A DNA stretch of 64,000 nt from Cyanoderma ruficeps (Eukaryota > Chordata > Aves > Passeriformes > Timaliidae). This document shows positions 10,901 through 20,732 of the stretch, in pieces; within the stretch, counting starts at the first letter, position 1; every line of letters begins with the position of its first letter. A model generated the notes under the pieces. That model searched no databases and was not told the DNA's origin. It saw nothing but the letters and a program-made list of their open reading frames with translations. The stretch is from the NCBI GenBank assembly GCA_008694505.1, contig VZDJ01000049.1, positions 1,890,531 through 1,954,530 of the forward strand, given 5' to 3'. The position numbers were made by a program, and so were the translations under genes.

Positions 10901-13900
10901 CCACAGACTAAATCCCTTTTAGAGATGGGAAATTCTGTGGGTCTTACCTATTGCTTAAAGCGAAAGACAAAAAAAGGATGGGAAGGACCATTATTTACCA
11001 AGATCACTTTGTCCCTTGTTTCTGTGGTTTCTGAGGTTTCTGCAGTGCCTCACCCTGCCAAGGAGCAAATGCAGGCGGGATCAGAGGTCGGGTGTGGTGT
11101 CTGTGCTCTGTGCAGGGCTTCATTTCTCCCTCATTCCTCTTTCAGCTGCATTTGGTGCACTGGAATGCTGTGGAGTACCCGAGTTTTGAGGAAGCTGTGA
11201 TGGAAGGGAATGGCCTGGCTGTTATTGGAGTGTTCTTAAAGGTAATTCTGTTCTGTGGGACCACCTCTAATGGGGCCTTTCTATTTGCATTCTGTTAAAG
11301 CAAATTTAGGGCAATTAAGGAAAGGCTGAGAGGGGATCCCATCAATCCAGATGAATGTTTCCAAGGGGTGTCAGAGGATGGTGCCAGGCTCTATTCAGTG
11401 GTGCCAGTGACAGGGTGAGGAGCAATGGCCAGAAACTAAACCAAGTTTCCCCTCAATATGAAGAACTTCATGTTGAGGGTGGAACAGCTGCCCTGGGAGG
11501 ACATGGACTCTCCCTGGCTGGAGACATTCCAAACCCATCTGGATGTGTTCCTCCAGATGCCCCTGCCGTGGGCTGGATGATCTCCAGAGCTCCCTTCCAA
11601 CCCTAAATATTCTGTGATTGCTGTTATTAAAAAAAAAAAATACTGAGGCTGATAAGTAGAACTGATTGATTATTGATCAGTTTATTGATTCTCCAACCCC
11701 TCTTTGTCCCTGCAGCTGGGAGCACGGCACGAAGGGCTGCAGACCCTGGTGGATGCCCTGCCAGCAGTCAGACACAAGGTCAGTGCCCTGAGGTGTCCCA
11801 CCCATTGTCACCCAGCAGAAAGGACACTTGGAGAACCACAAAACACTGAGAAAAGCTTTTAAATTTTACCGGGGGGACTGATTGACACCTTGGAAGTGGG
11901 AAGGGAAGCTGAGTTTTCTGGAGGAATTGGATACTTTAAGCTTTCCAAACCTCTTGAAGAAATCCTGCCCTTGAGATTGTTTTCCCTTAAAAGGACGTGC
12001 TTGAAGTGGGGGTTTGTTTATTGTGGGATTAAGGCTTTTTGATTTTTGTCTGATCTTTGAGGAGATTATTTGCTTTTTTTATAAACACTGAACTTTCTGC
12101 TGGGGGAATGGGATCGTTCCTGGCGGACTCCTGCCAGGAGAGGGAGTGTTGAGTCTCTGACAGAAGCAGTTCCTCCTTCCCGTGCCCGTTCCTTTCTGAA
12201 AGTACACGTGAAAAACCACATCCGACCTCTTCAACTTCTGCTCGCATCCAGCTGAAGTCGCTGTGCCACTGCTTCTCACAGGAAGAAGTTCTTAAAATCC
12301 ATATGAAACAAGATTTTATATCAGAGCAGTGACAACTCTGCCAGATAAACACCAAACGTGTCAGTTCAGTGCCAGAAAACCTCCCCGAATCTGCAGATAC
12401 ATCTATTGTGACAATATAATAATTTATAACACGTGCATTTAAAAGAAACTAAGCCAAGATCCCTCAGTATATCCTGGAAATTCCCCTGGAGAAACGTTTG
12501 TGTGGGAAATCCTGGGTTTTGAAGCTCTTACATTCTGTCTGATATCCCACTTGTGGGATTGAACATTCTGGAGATGGGAATATTTGATTCAAATAAGAGT
12601 TCAGTCCTCTTCCTGCTGCCTAAAATCATGTGGTGAAAGGTAAAACACTTTTTTGTTTGCAGTCTTTTAAGGATCTGGCACAGTTATTTGAACTTATTCC
12701 ACCACTTATCCCCTCTTTTTCCTGCTTGCATCCAGCTCCCACAAAGCCTTAGGCCGCTGATCCTTCTCACTCCTTGTTTCTCCTGCACTGAATTCCTCAT
12801 GGCTCGTGGGGACAGAAATATTTAAATTTTGGCTGCTCAGCAGCTGCCCCTTAGACCTCAACCCCAATTTCATACAAATCTGGGGGATTTCAAATTATTA
12901 CCTGGTTAATATTCCCAACACCATGCACACACATAATTCAGTTTTTAACCTCGAGATCTTTTTCAGCTTTCTGTCGATTTCTTTCTCCAAAGCCCATCCT
13001 TACAGATGGTTTTTTTCCTGCTGTTTAGGACACTGTGATCGAGTTTGATGACTTTGATCCCTCGTGTCTGATCCCTTCCTGCCCTGATTACTGGACCTAC
13101 GCCGGCTCCTTGACCACTCCCCCCCTCACCGAGTCAGTCACGTGGATCATTAAGAAGAAGCCAATCGAGGTGGATGAGGATCAGGTAAATCTCTCTTTTC
13201 CTTTCAGATCACGCTTCTTGCTGCCACAGAGATGCTCAGAACCAGTTGTTTGCCAGCAATTCTCTGTGAAAACACAAAAATTCTCTGTGTTTTCCCAGAG
13301 ATCCGTGACTGTTTCAACCCGGGATTTGGGGAGGAATCCTGGCATTAACAGCCACTAATACTGAAAGACCTAAGGCCTCTCCAAGGTGTTTCTCCAGCTT
13401 TATTTGACTTTTCCATCTATTCTCAAGAGTTTTATCTTGATCTGTGATACACAATTCTGGAAGCTGCCCCTTGAAAACTTGAGGGGTTTTAGGAACTTAC
13501 TGGAATTTTTATAATTTTGCTCTCCTTAGCATGGTGCAGCCTTTTTTGTGAAGGGAAGGGAAAAAGGGAAGATTTGTGAGATGGAGATTGTTACCAGAGG
13601 ACTGCAAGCATAGTGTGGCATTCTTTTAAATCGAAATTTTTCTCTTTTTTTTTTCTTTCTTTCTTGGTTCTTTACTCTCATAGCAGTGACTTACAATTGG
13701 AATGGCCTTGTGAGCATTAAAAGCTGATCTGCTGCTTTATTTTAATCCCAGTTATAAACCAGAGAGAACAACTTTGGGATTGTTGGGGTCCCCTCTTTTC
13801 TGGGTGCCAGGGAGGCTGTGAAAGGAGACTGGATGAAGTATTTGAGTGAAAATAGCTCTTTTAGGTGTGCCGCGTTTGGGATTTAATTTCCCTAAGGATG

Positions 13901-14624
13901 GCAGATGACTGATAATTCTTCCATGCTGGTGTGAATAATGGGACAACCTTTACCAGCAGGTGACAAAGATGTGAGTGCTAAAAGGTCCCTCAGAACACAA
14001 ACATAGCACTACCTTCAGTTTTACATTCCAAGAACAAACTCCTGTCTTTAGCCATGGATTCCCAAAGTGGGGAATTCTTGGGAAGTGACTGGAGATACCA
14101 TTTTTGGTTCCCTCAGTACACAAACATAGCACTGCCTTTGATTTTACTTTCCAAGAACAAACTCCTGTCTTTTGCCTTGAGTTCCCGAAGTGGGAGATTC
14201 CTGGGCAGTGACTGGAGTGGCCATTTGTGTTTCCCTCCATATGCAAACATAGCACTACCTTGGATTTTACTTTCCTCTCCACGAATCAACTCTTTGTCTT
14301 TTGCCATGGATTCCCAAAATGGGGGATTCTTGGGCAGTGACTGGAGTGGCCGTTTGTGGTTCCCTCAATACGCAAACATGGCGCTACCTTCGGTTTTACT
14401 TTCCGAGAACAAACTCCTGTCTTTTGCCTTGAGTTCCCAAAGTGGGGGATTCCTGGGCAGTGACTGGAGTGGCCCTTTGTGGTTCCCAGCTGGAGGCCTT
14501 TCGGACACTGCTGTTCACGTCGGACGGGGAGGAGGAGAGGAGGATGGTGGACAACTTCCGCCCGCTGCAGCCGCTGATGAACCGCACGGTGCGCTCGTCC
14601 TTCCGCCCCCAGCTCAGCCCGTAG
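4784..14624 (+). CDS. CA5A: Carbonic anhydrase 5A, mitochondrial (7 coding exons, 298 aa)
   Basis: Alpha-class zinc carbonic anhydrase of the mitochondrial matrix (CO2 + H2O to HCO3- + H+); in the family it supplies bicarbonate for pyruvate carboxylase and carbamoyl-phosphate synthesis. The seven exons (4784-4913, 6010-6207, 10059-10177, 11146-11241, 11716-11778, 13029-13184, 14490-14624) join in frame to 298 codons plus TAG; human CA5A is about 305 aa. Residues 1-43 are Arg/Ser/Ala-rich with no acidic residue before Asp42, as expected of a mitochondrial leader. Zinc ligands are His126, His128 and His151 (His94/96/119 in CA II numbering, offset 32). Glu138, Glu149, Thr231, Thr232 and Trp241 match Glu106, Glu117, Thr199, Thr200 and Trp209. 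Tyr96 sits at position 64, the CA V hallmark in place of the CA II shuttle His. The upstream frame is open back to 4553 but holds no other ATG, so 4784 is the start. CA5B is the main alternative; SLC7A5 next door favours CA5A. Confidence 0.95.
4914..6009 (+). other. CA5A: CA5A intron 1
   Basis: GTGAGT...CTTGCAG, 1.1 kb. It holds a four-copy tandem repeat (5040-5112) just past the CpG island; otherwise nothing recognised. Confidence 0.9.
5040..5112. repeat. Short tandem repeat, about 4 copies of a 20-22 bp unit
   Basis: Copies of TTAAATATAGGGAATG with variable spacer, the last diverged to TTGAATATAGGGCATG. It lies in CA5A intron 1. Confidence 0.85.
6010..6207 (+). CDS. CA5A: CA5A coding exon 2
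   Basis: It codes residues 44-109, starting LHPLW and containing [19 protein letters not shown], which is nearly identical to human CA5A. Tyr96 (CA II position 64) is near the 3' end. The acceptor is CTTGCAG before 6010 and the donor is GTAAGC after 6207. It enters at phase 1 and leaves at phase 1. Confidence 0.96.
8641..8775 (-). mobile_element. CR1 LINE 3' tail fragment
   Basis: Antisense CR1 3'-end pattern: CAGAATCCCAGCATGGTTTG, then GACCTTAAAGCTC, CTGCCATGAGCAG and GGCTGCTCCAAACCCCATCC. Truncated, non-coding, in CA5A intron 2. Confidence 0.8.
9126..9185 (+). mobile_element. Possible CR1 3' end, very short
   Basis: GCTCTTTTCCAACCTAAAGG followed by GATTCCATAA resembles the terminal CR1 segment. 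Short and diverged. Confidence 0.45.
10059..10177 (+). CDS. CA5A: CA5A coding exon 3 (zinc ligands His94/His96)
   Basis: It codes residues 110-149, with [19 protein letters not shown]. His126 and His128 are the first two zinc ligands, Glu138 is the Thr199 gatekeeper partner, and Glu149 is the second-shell Glu117. The acceptor is TTTTCTAG and the donor GTATGA. It leaves at phase 0. Confidence 0.96.
10178..11145 (+). other. CA5A: CA5A intron 3
   Basis: GTATGA...TTTCAG, 968 bp. Nothing recognised inside. Confidence 0.9.
11146..11241 (+). CDS. CA5A: CA5A coding exon 4 (zinc ligand His119)
   Basis: It codes residues 150-181, from [11 protein letters not shown] to [11 protein letters not shown]. 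The second codon is His151, the third zinc ligand. The acceptor is CTTTCAG and the donor GTAATT. The 96-nt length (32 codons) matches the corresponding human segment. Confidence 0.96.
11242..11715 (+). other. CA5A: CA5A intron 4, mostly CR1
   Basis: GTAATT...CTGCAG, 474 bp; about two thirds is a sense-strand CR1 fragment ending in an A-run. Confidence 0.9.
11315..11625 (+). mobile_element. CR1 LINE 3' fragment
   Basis: Sense CR1 pattern: AAGGCTGAGAGGGGATCCCA, a middle segment with TTGAGGGTGGAACAGCTGCC, then GGGCTGGATGATCTCCAGAG and CCTTCCAACCCTAAATATTC, ending TCTGTGAT. It is one of the longest CR1 pieces here and fills most of a short intron. Confidence 0.85.
11716..11778 (+). CDS. CA5A: CA5A coding exon 5
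   Basis: A 63-nt exon coding residues 182-202 ([21 protein letters not shown]), aligned to the human segment starting LGAHHQTLQ. The acceptor is CCCTGCAG and the donor GTCAGT. Phase is 0/0. It is too short to stand out as an open frame; it was found from flanking splice sites and similarity. Confidence 0.95.
11779..13028 (+). other. CA5A: CA5A intron 5
   Basis: GTCAGT...GTTTAG, 1.25 kb. No repeats or genes recognised. Confidence 0.9.
13029..13184 (+). CDS. CA5A: CA5A coding exon 6 (Thr199 loop)
   Basis: It codes residues 203-254 and contains [20 protein letters not shown], the alpha-CA signature around Thr199/Thr200 (Thr231/232 here) and Trp209 (Trp241). The acceptor is TGTTTAG and the donor GTAAAT. 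The 52-codon length equals the human exon. Confidence 0.97.
13185..14489 (+). other. CA5A: CA5A intron 6
   Basis: GTAAAT...TCCCAG, 1.3 kb. The last 500 bp are a four-copy tandem repeat that runs up to the acceptor. Confidence 0.9.
13985..14483. repeat. Four-copy tandem repeat, about 123-bp unit, ending at the exon 7 acceptor
   Basis: Units begin with TCCCTC near 13985, 14108, 14231 and 14360, and the next unit would begin at 14483. Shared words include AAACATAGCACTACCTT, AACAAACTCCTGTCTT and GGGCAGTGACTGGAGTGGCC. Copies differ by scattered substitutions. The unit start TTCCCTC is replaced at 14484 by TTCCCAG, which is the exon 7 acceptor. Long open frames on both strands here are repeat by-products. 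Confidence 0.9.
14490..14624 (+). CDS. CA5A: CA5A coding exon 7 (C-terminus)
   Basis: It codes residues 255-298 and TAG, with [16 protein letters not shown] followed by [16 protein letters not shown], matching the family C-terminus. The acceptor GGTTCCCAG lies exactly where a tandem intronic repeat ends. The last 16 codons, including the stop, are copied again at 14938. Confidence 0.95.
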   Translation: MEAFRTLLFTSDGEEERRMVDNFRPLQPLMNRTVRSSFRPQLSP

Positions 14625-15306
14625 CTGCCCCGGCACCCTCAGCATTCCTCTTTGATTTTTCCATGCCTGCCAGGGCTCCTTGACTGTCACTAAAGGAGCT
14701 TTTTCAGGGTTTTTTTTAAAAGAAGTGAAGAATACTAACCCTTAACGAATTTACTTGTTCCGAGGCAGGGGGCAACAAGGAGTTATTAAGGTAGTTGAAA
14801 ATAAGGATGGGGGAGCTTGTCCTCTGCTCCTTCTCTGAATTGTTCTGTGTTCCCTCAAGTGCTGTTTCAGTGCCTTGCACGAATTAATAATCCTGGGTGA
14901 AAGTTGTTAAGAAGGAGGAAGTGGGAAGAAAAGAAAAATGAACCGCACGGTGCGCTCGTCCTTCCGCCCCCAGCCCAGCCCGTAGCTGCCCCGGCACCCT
15001 CAGCATTCCTCTTTGATTTTTCCATGCCCTTTCATTGCCAGGGCTCCTTGATTGTCACTAAAGGAGCTTTTTCAGGGTTTTTTTTTTAAGAAGTGAAGAG
15101 TATTAACCCTTAACAAATTGACTCGTTCCGAGGCAGGGGACAACAAGGAGTTATTAAGGTAGTTAAAAATAAGGATGGGAGAGCTCGTCCTCTGCTCCTT
15201 CTCTGAATTGTTCTGTGTTCCCTCAAGTGCTGTTTCAGTGCCTTGCATGAATTAATAATCCTGGGTGAAAGTTGTTAAGAAGGAGGAAGTGGGAAGAAAA
15301 GAAAAA
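14577..15306. repeat. Two-copy tandem duplication spanning the CA5A stop codon
   Basis: Copy 1 is 14577-14937 and copy 2 is 14938-15306. They are near-identical apart from scattered substitutions and a small insertion near 15028. Copy 1 carries the last 15 sense codons and stop of CA5A. Copy 2 repeats them with CTC changed to CCC (Leu to Pro), followed by the same UTR sequence. Confidence 0.93.
14938..14985 (+). pseudogene. Duplicated C-terminal fragment of CA5A exon 7
   Basis: ATG to TAG repeat of the terminal CA5A codons (MNRTVRSSF then RPQPSP), created by the tandem duplication. There is no acceptor immediately upstream, since the preceding bases are copied UTR, so it should be non-coding UTR in the mature mRNA. 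Confidence 0.7.
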
Positions 15307-16671
15307 TACCAGTACTGATCAGGTCCTTTTGGGGAATTGTTTGATGTCTGGGAAGGGAACTAGCTTGTCTCAGAGACATTTTGGCTTCTTCCTTTTTCCT
15401 GGGATGAGAAGAGGAGAAGGACAAAAGTGGCTCCCAGGATCTCTTTCCATTCTGTTGGCTGCACATTCCATGTCTGATGTGGGTGCCACAGGCTGCCACT
15501 GTAACTACACCAGGAGCCAGAAGGCTTTTTCTAAAACCCTTTAACAAGCGTAGAAGCTTTTGGCTTAGGCAGCTTTTGCTTTCCTGTGTTAATAATATGT
15601 CAGGAGAAGGGAAGAAAATTCACCAGTGTGTCAAGACTGGGAAGAACAGCAAATTAGGTGAAAATGTCCAGTTGATCCCAGGAAACTGATCACATCAAAG
15701 GAAAGCAAGATTAGATAAACCCAGCTGACCCTCCCAGTGGGAATAGGGGTTGAAAAAACCAAACCAGTTCTTCAAACCTGTGCTAGGACAGTGTGGACAA
15801 AACACAGCAAGGGCTTGCATTTCAGTAACTCACAGAGCACCAGGGCTCTCTTCAAAGTTTTGCCTTGAGAAGTATTTTCCTATAAAAACACTTACCCAGC
15901 TTCAGGCCCAGTGGGGACCAGTTTGTTTTTATTGCACCTTATGATAAGAAGGACCAGTGGGGGTTGGAATTGATTTGTGGACCAAGCAGAGCTGCTGTGT
16001 GAGCTGCCAGCTCTGAGCCTTTCCCAAGGATCACTGACCTCTCACATCCTGCTGAACCTCATTTTCTCTCAGGCACCTTTCTCTCTGGCTTTTCATGTTC
16101 TGCTGTGTTTAGCAGATTAAATTCACGCACCAGGTTTCTGATGAGGAACAGCTCTGTCTGTGAACTCACTGTGTGAGCCCCATGGGTTGTGTTTGAGGAA
16201 TCTTTTGAGGAATCTTTGCTCTCTGTGATTCCTGGTGGGATTCAGTGAAGCCATGACCTGGCTTGGCAGTGCTAAATCCAGACCTTTCCCCTTGGTACTT
16301 TGGTTTTTTTCAAGTCCAAGTGTTCTGTTTCAAAGCACCTTAACACTTGTCAGTGTGACCCTGATGATTTTAAGGGTTTGAGAGAATCCTGTTGGACCAG
16401 TTGAGTGCCCAGATCCTGCCTTTCCTTCCTCAACAGCTCTACCTCAGGCTGTTGTTCTGGTGCCACAGTTGTGCCTTTGTCCCCTGAACTGTGGCCACTT
16501 CATTTGGAGTGACTCTGGGTGAGGAAAGGAAGGAAATCTCCTTCTGTCCTGCTGTGGGGTATTTTTCCTGTCAGGAATTCAGTGTGGCAGTGGAACTCTT
16601 TGGTTTCACCACTTCCCCCAGGCCCTCCCTGCCTGGGGGAACATTTCCATCCTGGTTGTGCCATCTCCCTT

Positions 16672-16792
16672 TGGATGGGGCTGGGATTATCCTGGGATGG
16701 TGGAAGGTGTCCCTGCCATGGCAGGGGTGGCACTGGATGGGCTTTAAGGTCCTTTCCCACCCAAACCATTCCAGGATTTTCTGATTTCATTA
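16672..16792 (+). mobile_element. CR1 LINE 3' tail fragment
   Basis: Sense CR1 end: CCTGGGATGGTGGAAGGTGT, CCCTGCCATGGCAGGGGTGG, then GGTCCTTTCCCACCCAAACC and ATTCCAGGATT. Confidence 0.85.
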
Positions 16793-17889
16793 TCTCAGTT
16801 GAACCCTGCAGGCTTTGCTGTCATCACACAGATTTTTAGCTACAAAACCACATCAGTGATGATTTTGGTGGAGAATGATATATTCCAAAATAAAGCTGGA
16901 AGGAATATTTGCACTTCTGGGAACAGGAAAAGAATTCTTTTACTTTTTTGCCTGAATATATAATAATTATCATCCAGTCATTAAGTCTGAGATATTTATT
17001 CAGTGCTGTTCTTGCAGACACTTTTCTGAGGAGGACCCTCAGAATTTTCTACTCAGCTCAGATATTTTCTACTCATTAAAAGAAAAAAATGTAATACAAA
17101 GCCATCTTAATGTTGCCTTTTATTTAAAAACAGAGCTGCCTCAGCAGCCCTGGCCTGTGGGTGCATCAATCTCCTTATCATTTATGAATGGATATTTTTA
17201 AAAGCTTTTGTAACTGCCCAGTTTTTTAAATCGCTTTTGTAATTCCCACTGAGTTTTTGGATTTCTCTGATCCACTGAGAAGAATGACCAGTTGATCCAG
17301 CTTCCCCACCAAACCCAAAATCCAGATTATTTTAGGGAACTGCCAGGGTGTAACTGTTTCACTTGAGCTGCTCTGGAACTCTGTAGCAGCCTCACGCCCG
17401 CCGAGTTCTCCACGGTTTGCTCCACTCAATCAGATTTTCCTCCTGGATGTGTAAATCCCTTTTGAAGCACCCTGCATTCGTCAGGGGCAATGTGGGATAT
17501 TCTCTTCCCAGTGATCCAGTCAAAGTTTTCCCACAGAGATTTACTTTGTTCACGTATTGCCATGGAAGCTTTGTTAGAGAACAGTGAATTACCCAGTGAT
17601 ACAGTTAAGCTGTGTCTGTATTTACATCAAATCACACCTGTTTTTACTGACATAAAATGAAGAAATTCCAGTTTCAGCACTGATCACTTTAAATATCTGG
17701 AAACAGGGTTAATGTAGATAAAAAATAACTTTACTGTGCTACAAAATAAGAAGTTTTACAGGGCTTTTACATTTATTTTGCTGTTTCTTGACTCCTGCAT
17801 TTATGTGTAGTGTTTTAGCATCTCCCTAAGGCAGGCAGGAGCTCAGCTGCAGGGCAGGTTGTTGGAATTAATCTGGAAATGAACACACT

Positions 17890-17990
17890 GAGGGTTTTTT
17901 TGTTTGTTTGGGGGGGTTTTTGGTTGTTTTTGTTTGTTTTTTTTGGGGGGGGCGGTATTTTTTTGGTTTTGGGATTTTTTTCCAGTTTTA
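17890..17990. repeat. T/G-rich low-complexity tract with G-runs
   Basis: Runs of T and TTTG interrupted by runs of 7 and 8 G on the + strand (about 17911 and 17945), then GTATTTTTTTGG. It may form unusual secondary structure. Confidence 0.8.
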
Positions 17991-18964
17991 ACTTTTCTGT
18001 TACCATGATTTTACTGACCTTGTGAATGTAAACTTCAGGAAAAGAATTGTGCTTAGAACAAGAGATGGGATAGAATTCCTGTGCCTTATTCTCTCAGTTC
18101 TGTGTGGAAAAATGATTCAGTTGTTGGGTTAGAGCTGATTTTTGTGACGATTTTGCACAATTAAGTTCAAAAAGAATCTTTGGGCTCTTTTGGGTGGCAC
18201 AACACGAAAGGGTCAAAGCACATATTTGTATTTTCCTTGCTTAAGAGTCACTTTATTACTAAATTCTGCCCTGGGAGGGATTCCTGGGGCAGCAAGTCCC
18301 AGGAATTAAAGACTGTCACAGGAATAATTCTGGGACAACTCCCTGCAAAGGGAGGAGGAGGTTTGGAGCAGACCTGTGTTGGTGCTGCTCTGATTCCAGC
18401 TGCCTTGCAGGGTTTCTCTGGAAAGCTGCTCTCACCTTGTCCTGGGTGACTCCACAGCTGGGACAACTTCCTCTGGTGTTGGAATGTTTGATCCCTGTTC
18501 CTGCATTCCAGAACTTTCACTCTTCAGGTGTTCCTGACCACTTTCCTGCTGCCTTTTCTGTCAGGAATGACAGGAGGGTCTCCCCTGGTTTTGGAAGCTC
18601 CAGGATTGGAGTTTGCTTTGATCTCCACAGGGTTTTAAAGGACTGGAATTCTGCTTTGGATGAAGGGTCCCCTCATGCCTTAACTTGGGATGTTTTAACT
18701 TGTATTTCCTGGCACATCTTGGCTTTTTTTTCGTTTTTGGTTTTTTCTTTGTGCGTCTCCTTTTTGTGGCCTTTATGACATTGTGTATTTAATGGGTGTT
18801 ACCTGCCTGATCATAACTGACTGAAATCACTGTCTGCAGACAGCCCCTGCAACAGGGAATGCTTTATGTTTTCCTGGGATACAGGCCCTTCCCCAAAGTT
18901 TTTCCCTGATGTATAGAACCCTTCAGCTGCTGCATTTTACACTGTTACGTTAGTGTGCAACTAC

Positions 18965-18970
18965 AATAAA
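18965..18970 (+). terminator. Candidate polyadenylation signal downstream of CA5A
   Basis: Canonical AATAAA followed within about 45 bases by a TGT/T-rich stretch (around 18990-19015). If used, the CA5A 3' UTR would be about 4.3 kb. An AATAAA also occurs near 16889. Which, if either, is used cannot be decided here. Confidence 0.4.
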
Positions 18971-19496
18971 GGAATAGAGAAACCCATGCCTGTATCTCGT
19001 TGTGTAATTGAGCTTTTCAAGTAAAAAAGATCAGATTTCCTGTCAAAAAAAAAATTAGAATTCTTCTTTGGGAGCGCCCCAGTTCATTAGGAGCGGAGTC
19101 TGATCAGCTGTCAGATGTTCTGTGATACTTCCGAGCTCTGAAAGACTCTGCTGAGCTGTGTTAGAATGAAAGCACAATGAGCTCTGTGTGCTGCTGAAGG
19201 GGATCTCATGATTGATCACATCCAGCCAGATGCCACAGGCCATCTCCAGCAGCATTCCAGGGCTCCAGGACCTTTCCTGAACTCCTTCACTGGCCACTGC
19301 CCCTTCAACTGGACCTGTCAGCTGAGCTCCTTCCTCTGTCCTGTCCCTGACCTTCATAAAACTGAGCCTTGAGCTGTGGGGTGTGACTCAGCTGGTGCTT
19401 GGGGCTACACAAATCCTATCAAATAACCCTAGAAAACCCTTCAAATAAATCAAATTACTGACACCAATTAAAAGCTGATCTAAGAGAGTGGGTTTA

Positions 19497-19708
19497 GATG
19501 GGACATTGGGAAGGAGTCGATCCCTGTGAAGGTGGGCAGGCCCTGGCACAGGTGCCCAGAGAAGCTGTGGCTGCTCCTGGATCCCTGGAAGTGTCCAAGG
19601 CCAGGTTGAACTGGGTTTGGAGCACCCTGGGCTAGTGGAAGGTGTCAGGGTTGGAACTGGATGAGCTTTCATGTCCCTTGGTCTCAAACATCCCACGATT
19701 CCCTGAAC
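19497..19708 (+). mobile_element. CR1 LINE 3' tail fragment
   Basis: Sense pattern: GGCAGGCCCTGGCACAGGTG, CCCAGAGAAGCTGTGGCTGC, TGGATCCCTGGAAGTGTCCA and CTAGTGGAAGGTGTC, ending CCACGATTCCCTGA. Confidence 0.85.
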
Positions 19709-20683
19709 ATTGGGTGAAATAAGCATTCATTTCTCTGTCTCACAGCTGAGCCACACTTGGGGTCCAGCTGGCACACAGGTTTTGTGTAGCTGGAATAGTC
19801 CAAAGAAATTTGACAGCAAAAACAGAGATTCCATTCCTGGTTCTAGAAGGTTCCCCAACTGTGCTGGTGGGTGGGCAGCCCATTTTCTCCTGGAGAAAGA
19901 GTGGCCTGGGCTAGGAGTGAGGCCAGCTCTGCTCTTGTGACCATTTAATGGTTCTAGAAGCTGCCACCACTTCCATTTAGCCAGGGAAAGCAGCTCTGAG
20001 CTCTTTATCAGCACAGCTGAGGTGTTTGCTGAAGAAATGGAGGATTTGCTGCCAGCCAGGGTGGCTGGATCAAGGCAGCTTTTCCAAAGACCTGCTTCAA
20101 AACATCCCCATCGCTCCTCACAGATGGTCCATTTGCTCCTGCTCCTGCTCATTGTTTGTCCTTCTGACAAATCATTCCTTCCCTCTTCCTTTTTGATGTG
20201 CCAAACTCTGAGTGTTAGCACATGGAGAACTGATTGGATAATCAAATAGTCTTCAAAAGATCCTGCGGAATAACTTGGGGGCCTGAGGAGAGGTAATGCT
20301 CTGGGCCAGGCTGATAACAACACTCGGCATTTGCCGAGGGCTTTGAAGATATGGAGCACTCTGGGAACACGCCCCAATGCCAGGCTGGTGTTTTCTCAGG
20401 AATACTAATGGAAAAACAGTTGCAGAATGAACTCCCATGGGTTAATTTGCGAGAGAGTCAAGCAGGAGGTTGGCTTGGAACAGGGCAGTTCAGTGGCTGC
20501 TGCTCCAAGGCCTCTGGAGCCTGGGATTTCCAGGTTCTCAGCTGGGAGTCCGGGAAGAAATTCCCTTTTGGAAGAGTTAGAACAGGATAAGTGTGTCCCG
20601 TTCCTTGAGAGCTCATGGAAATGTCTGTGTGGGTTCATATCAGGCGTCAAATGCCCCTGGTGGGGTTCTTGGGGCCAGGAATT

Positions 20684-20732
20684 GGACTTGATCCCTGTGG
20701 GTCCCTTCCAGCTCAGGAGATCCTGGTTCTAG
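20684..20732 (+). mobile_element. Possible CR1 3' end, short
   Basis: GGACTTGATCCCTGTGGGTC then CCTTCCAGCTCAGGA resembles the end of another CR1 subtype. Confidence 0.5.

Larger units (their letters stand above)
14625..19020 (+). other. Probable CA5A 3' UTR and flank
   Basis: Non-coding sequence from the stop to just past the AATAAA at 18965. It contains the second copy of the exon-end duplication, a CR1 tail (16672-16792) and a T/G-rich tract (17890-17990). How much is transcribed is unknown. Confidence 0.45.

Noticed and set aside
14904..15089. 61-aa open frame across the duplicated CA5A end
   Set aside because: It reads the duplicated segment out of the CA5A frame; it is UTR sequence.
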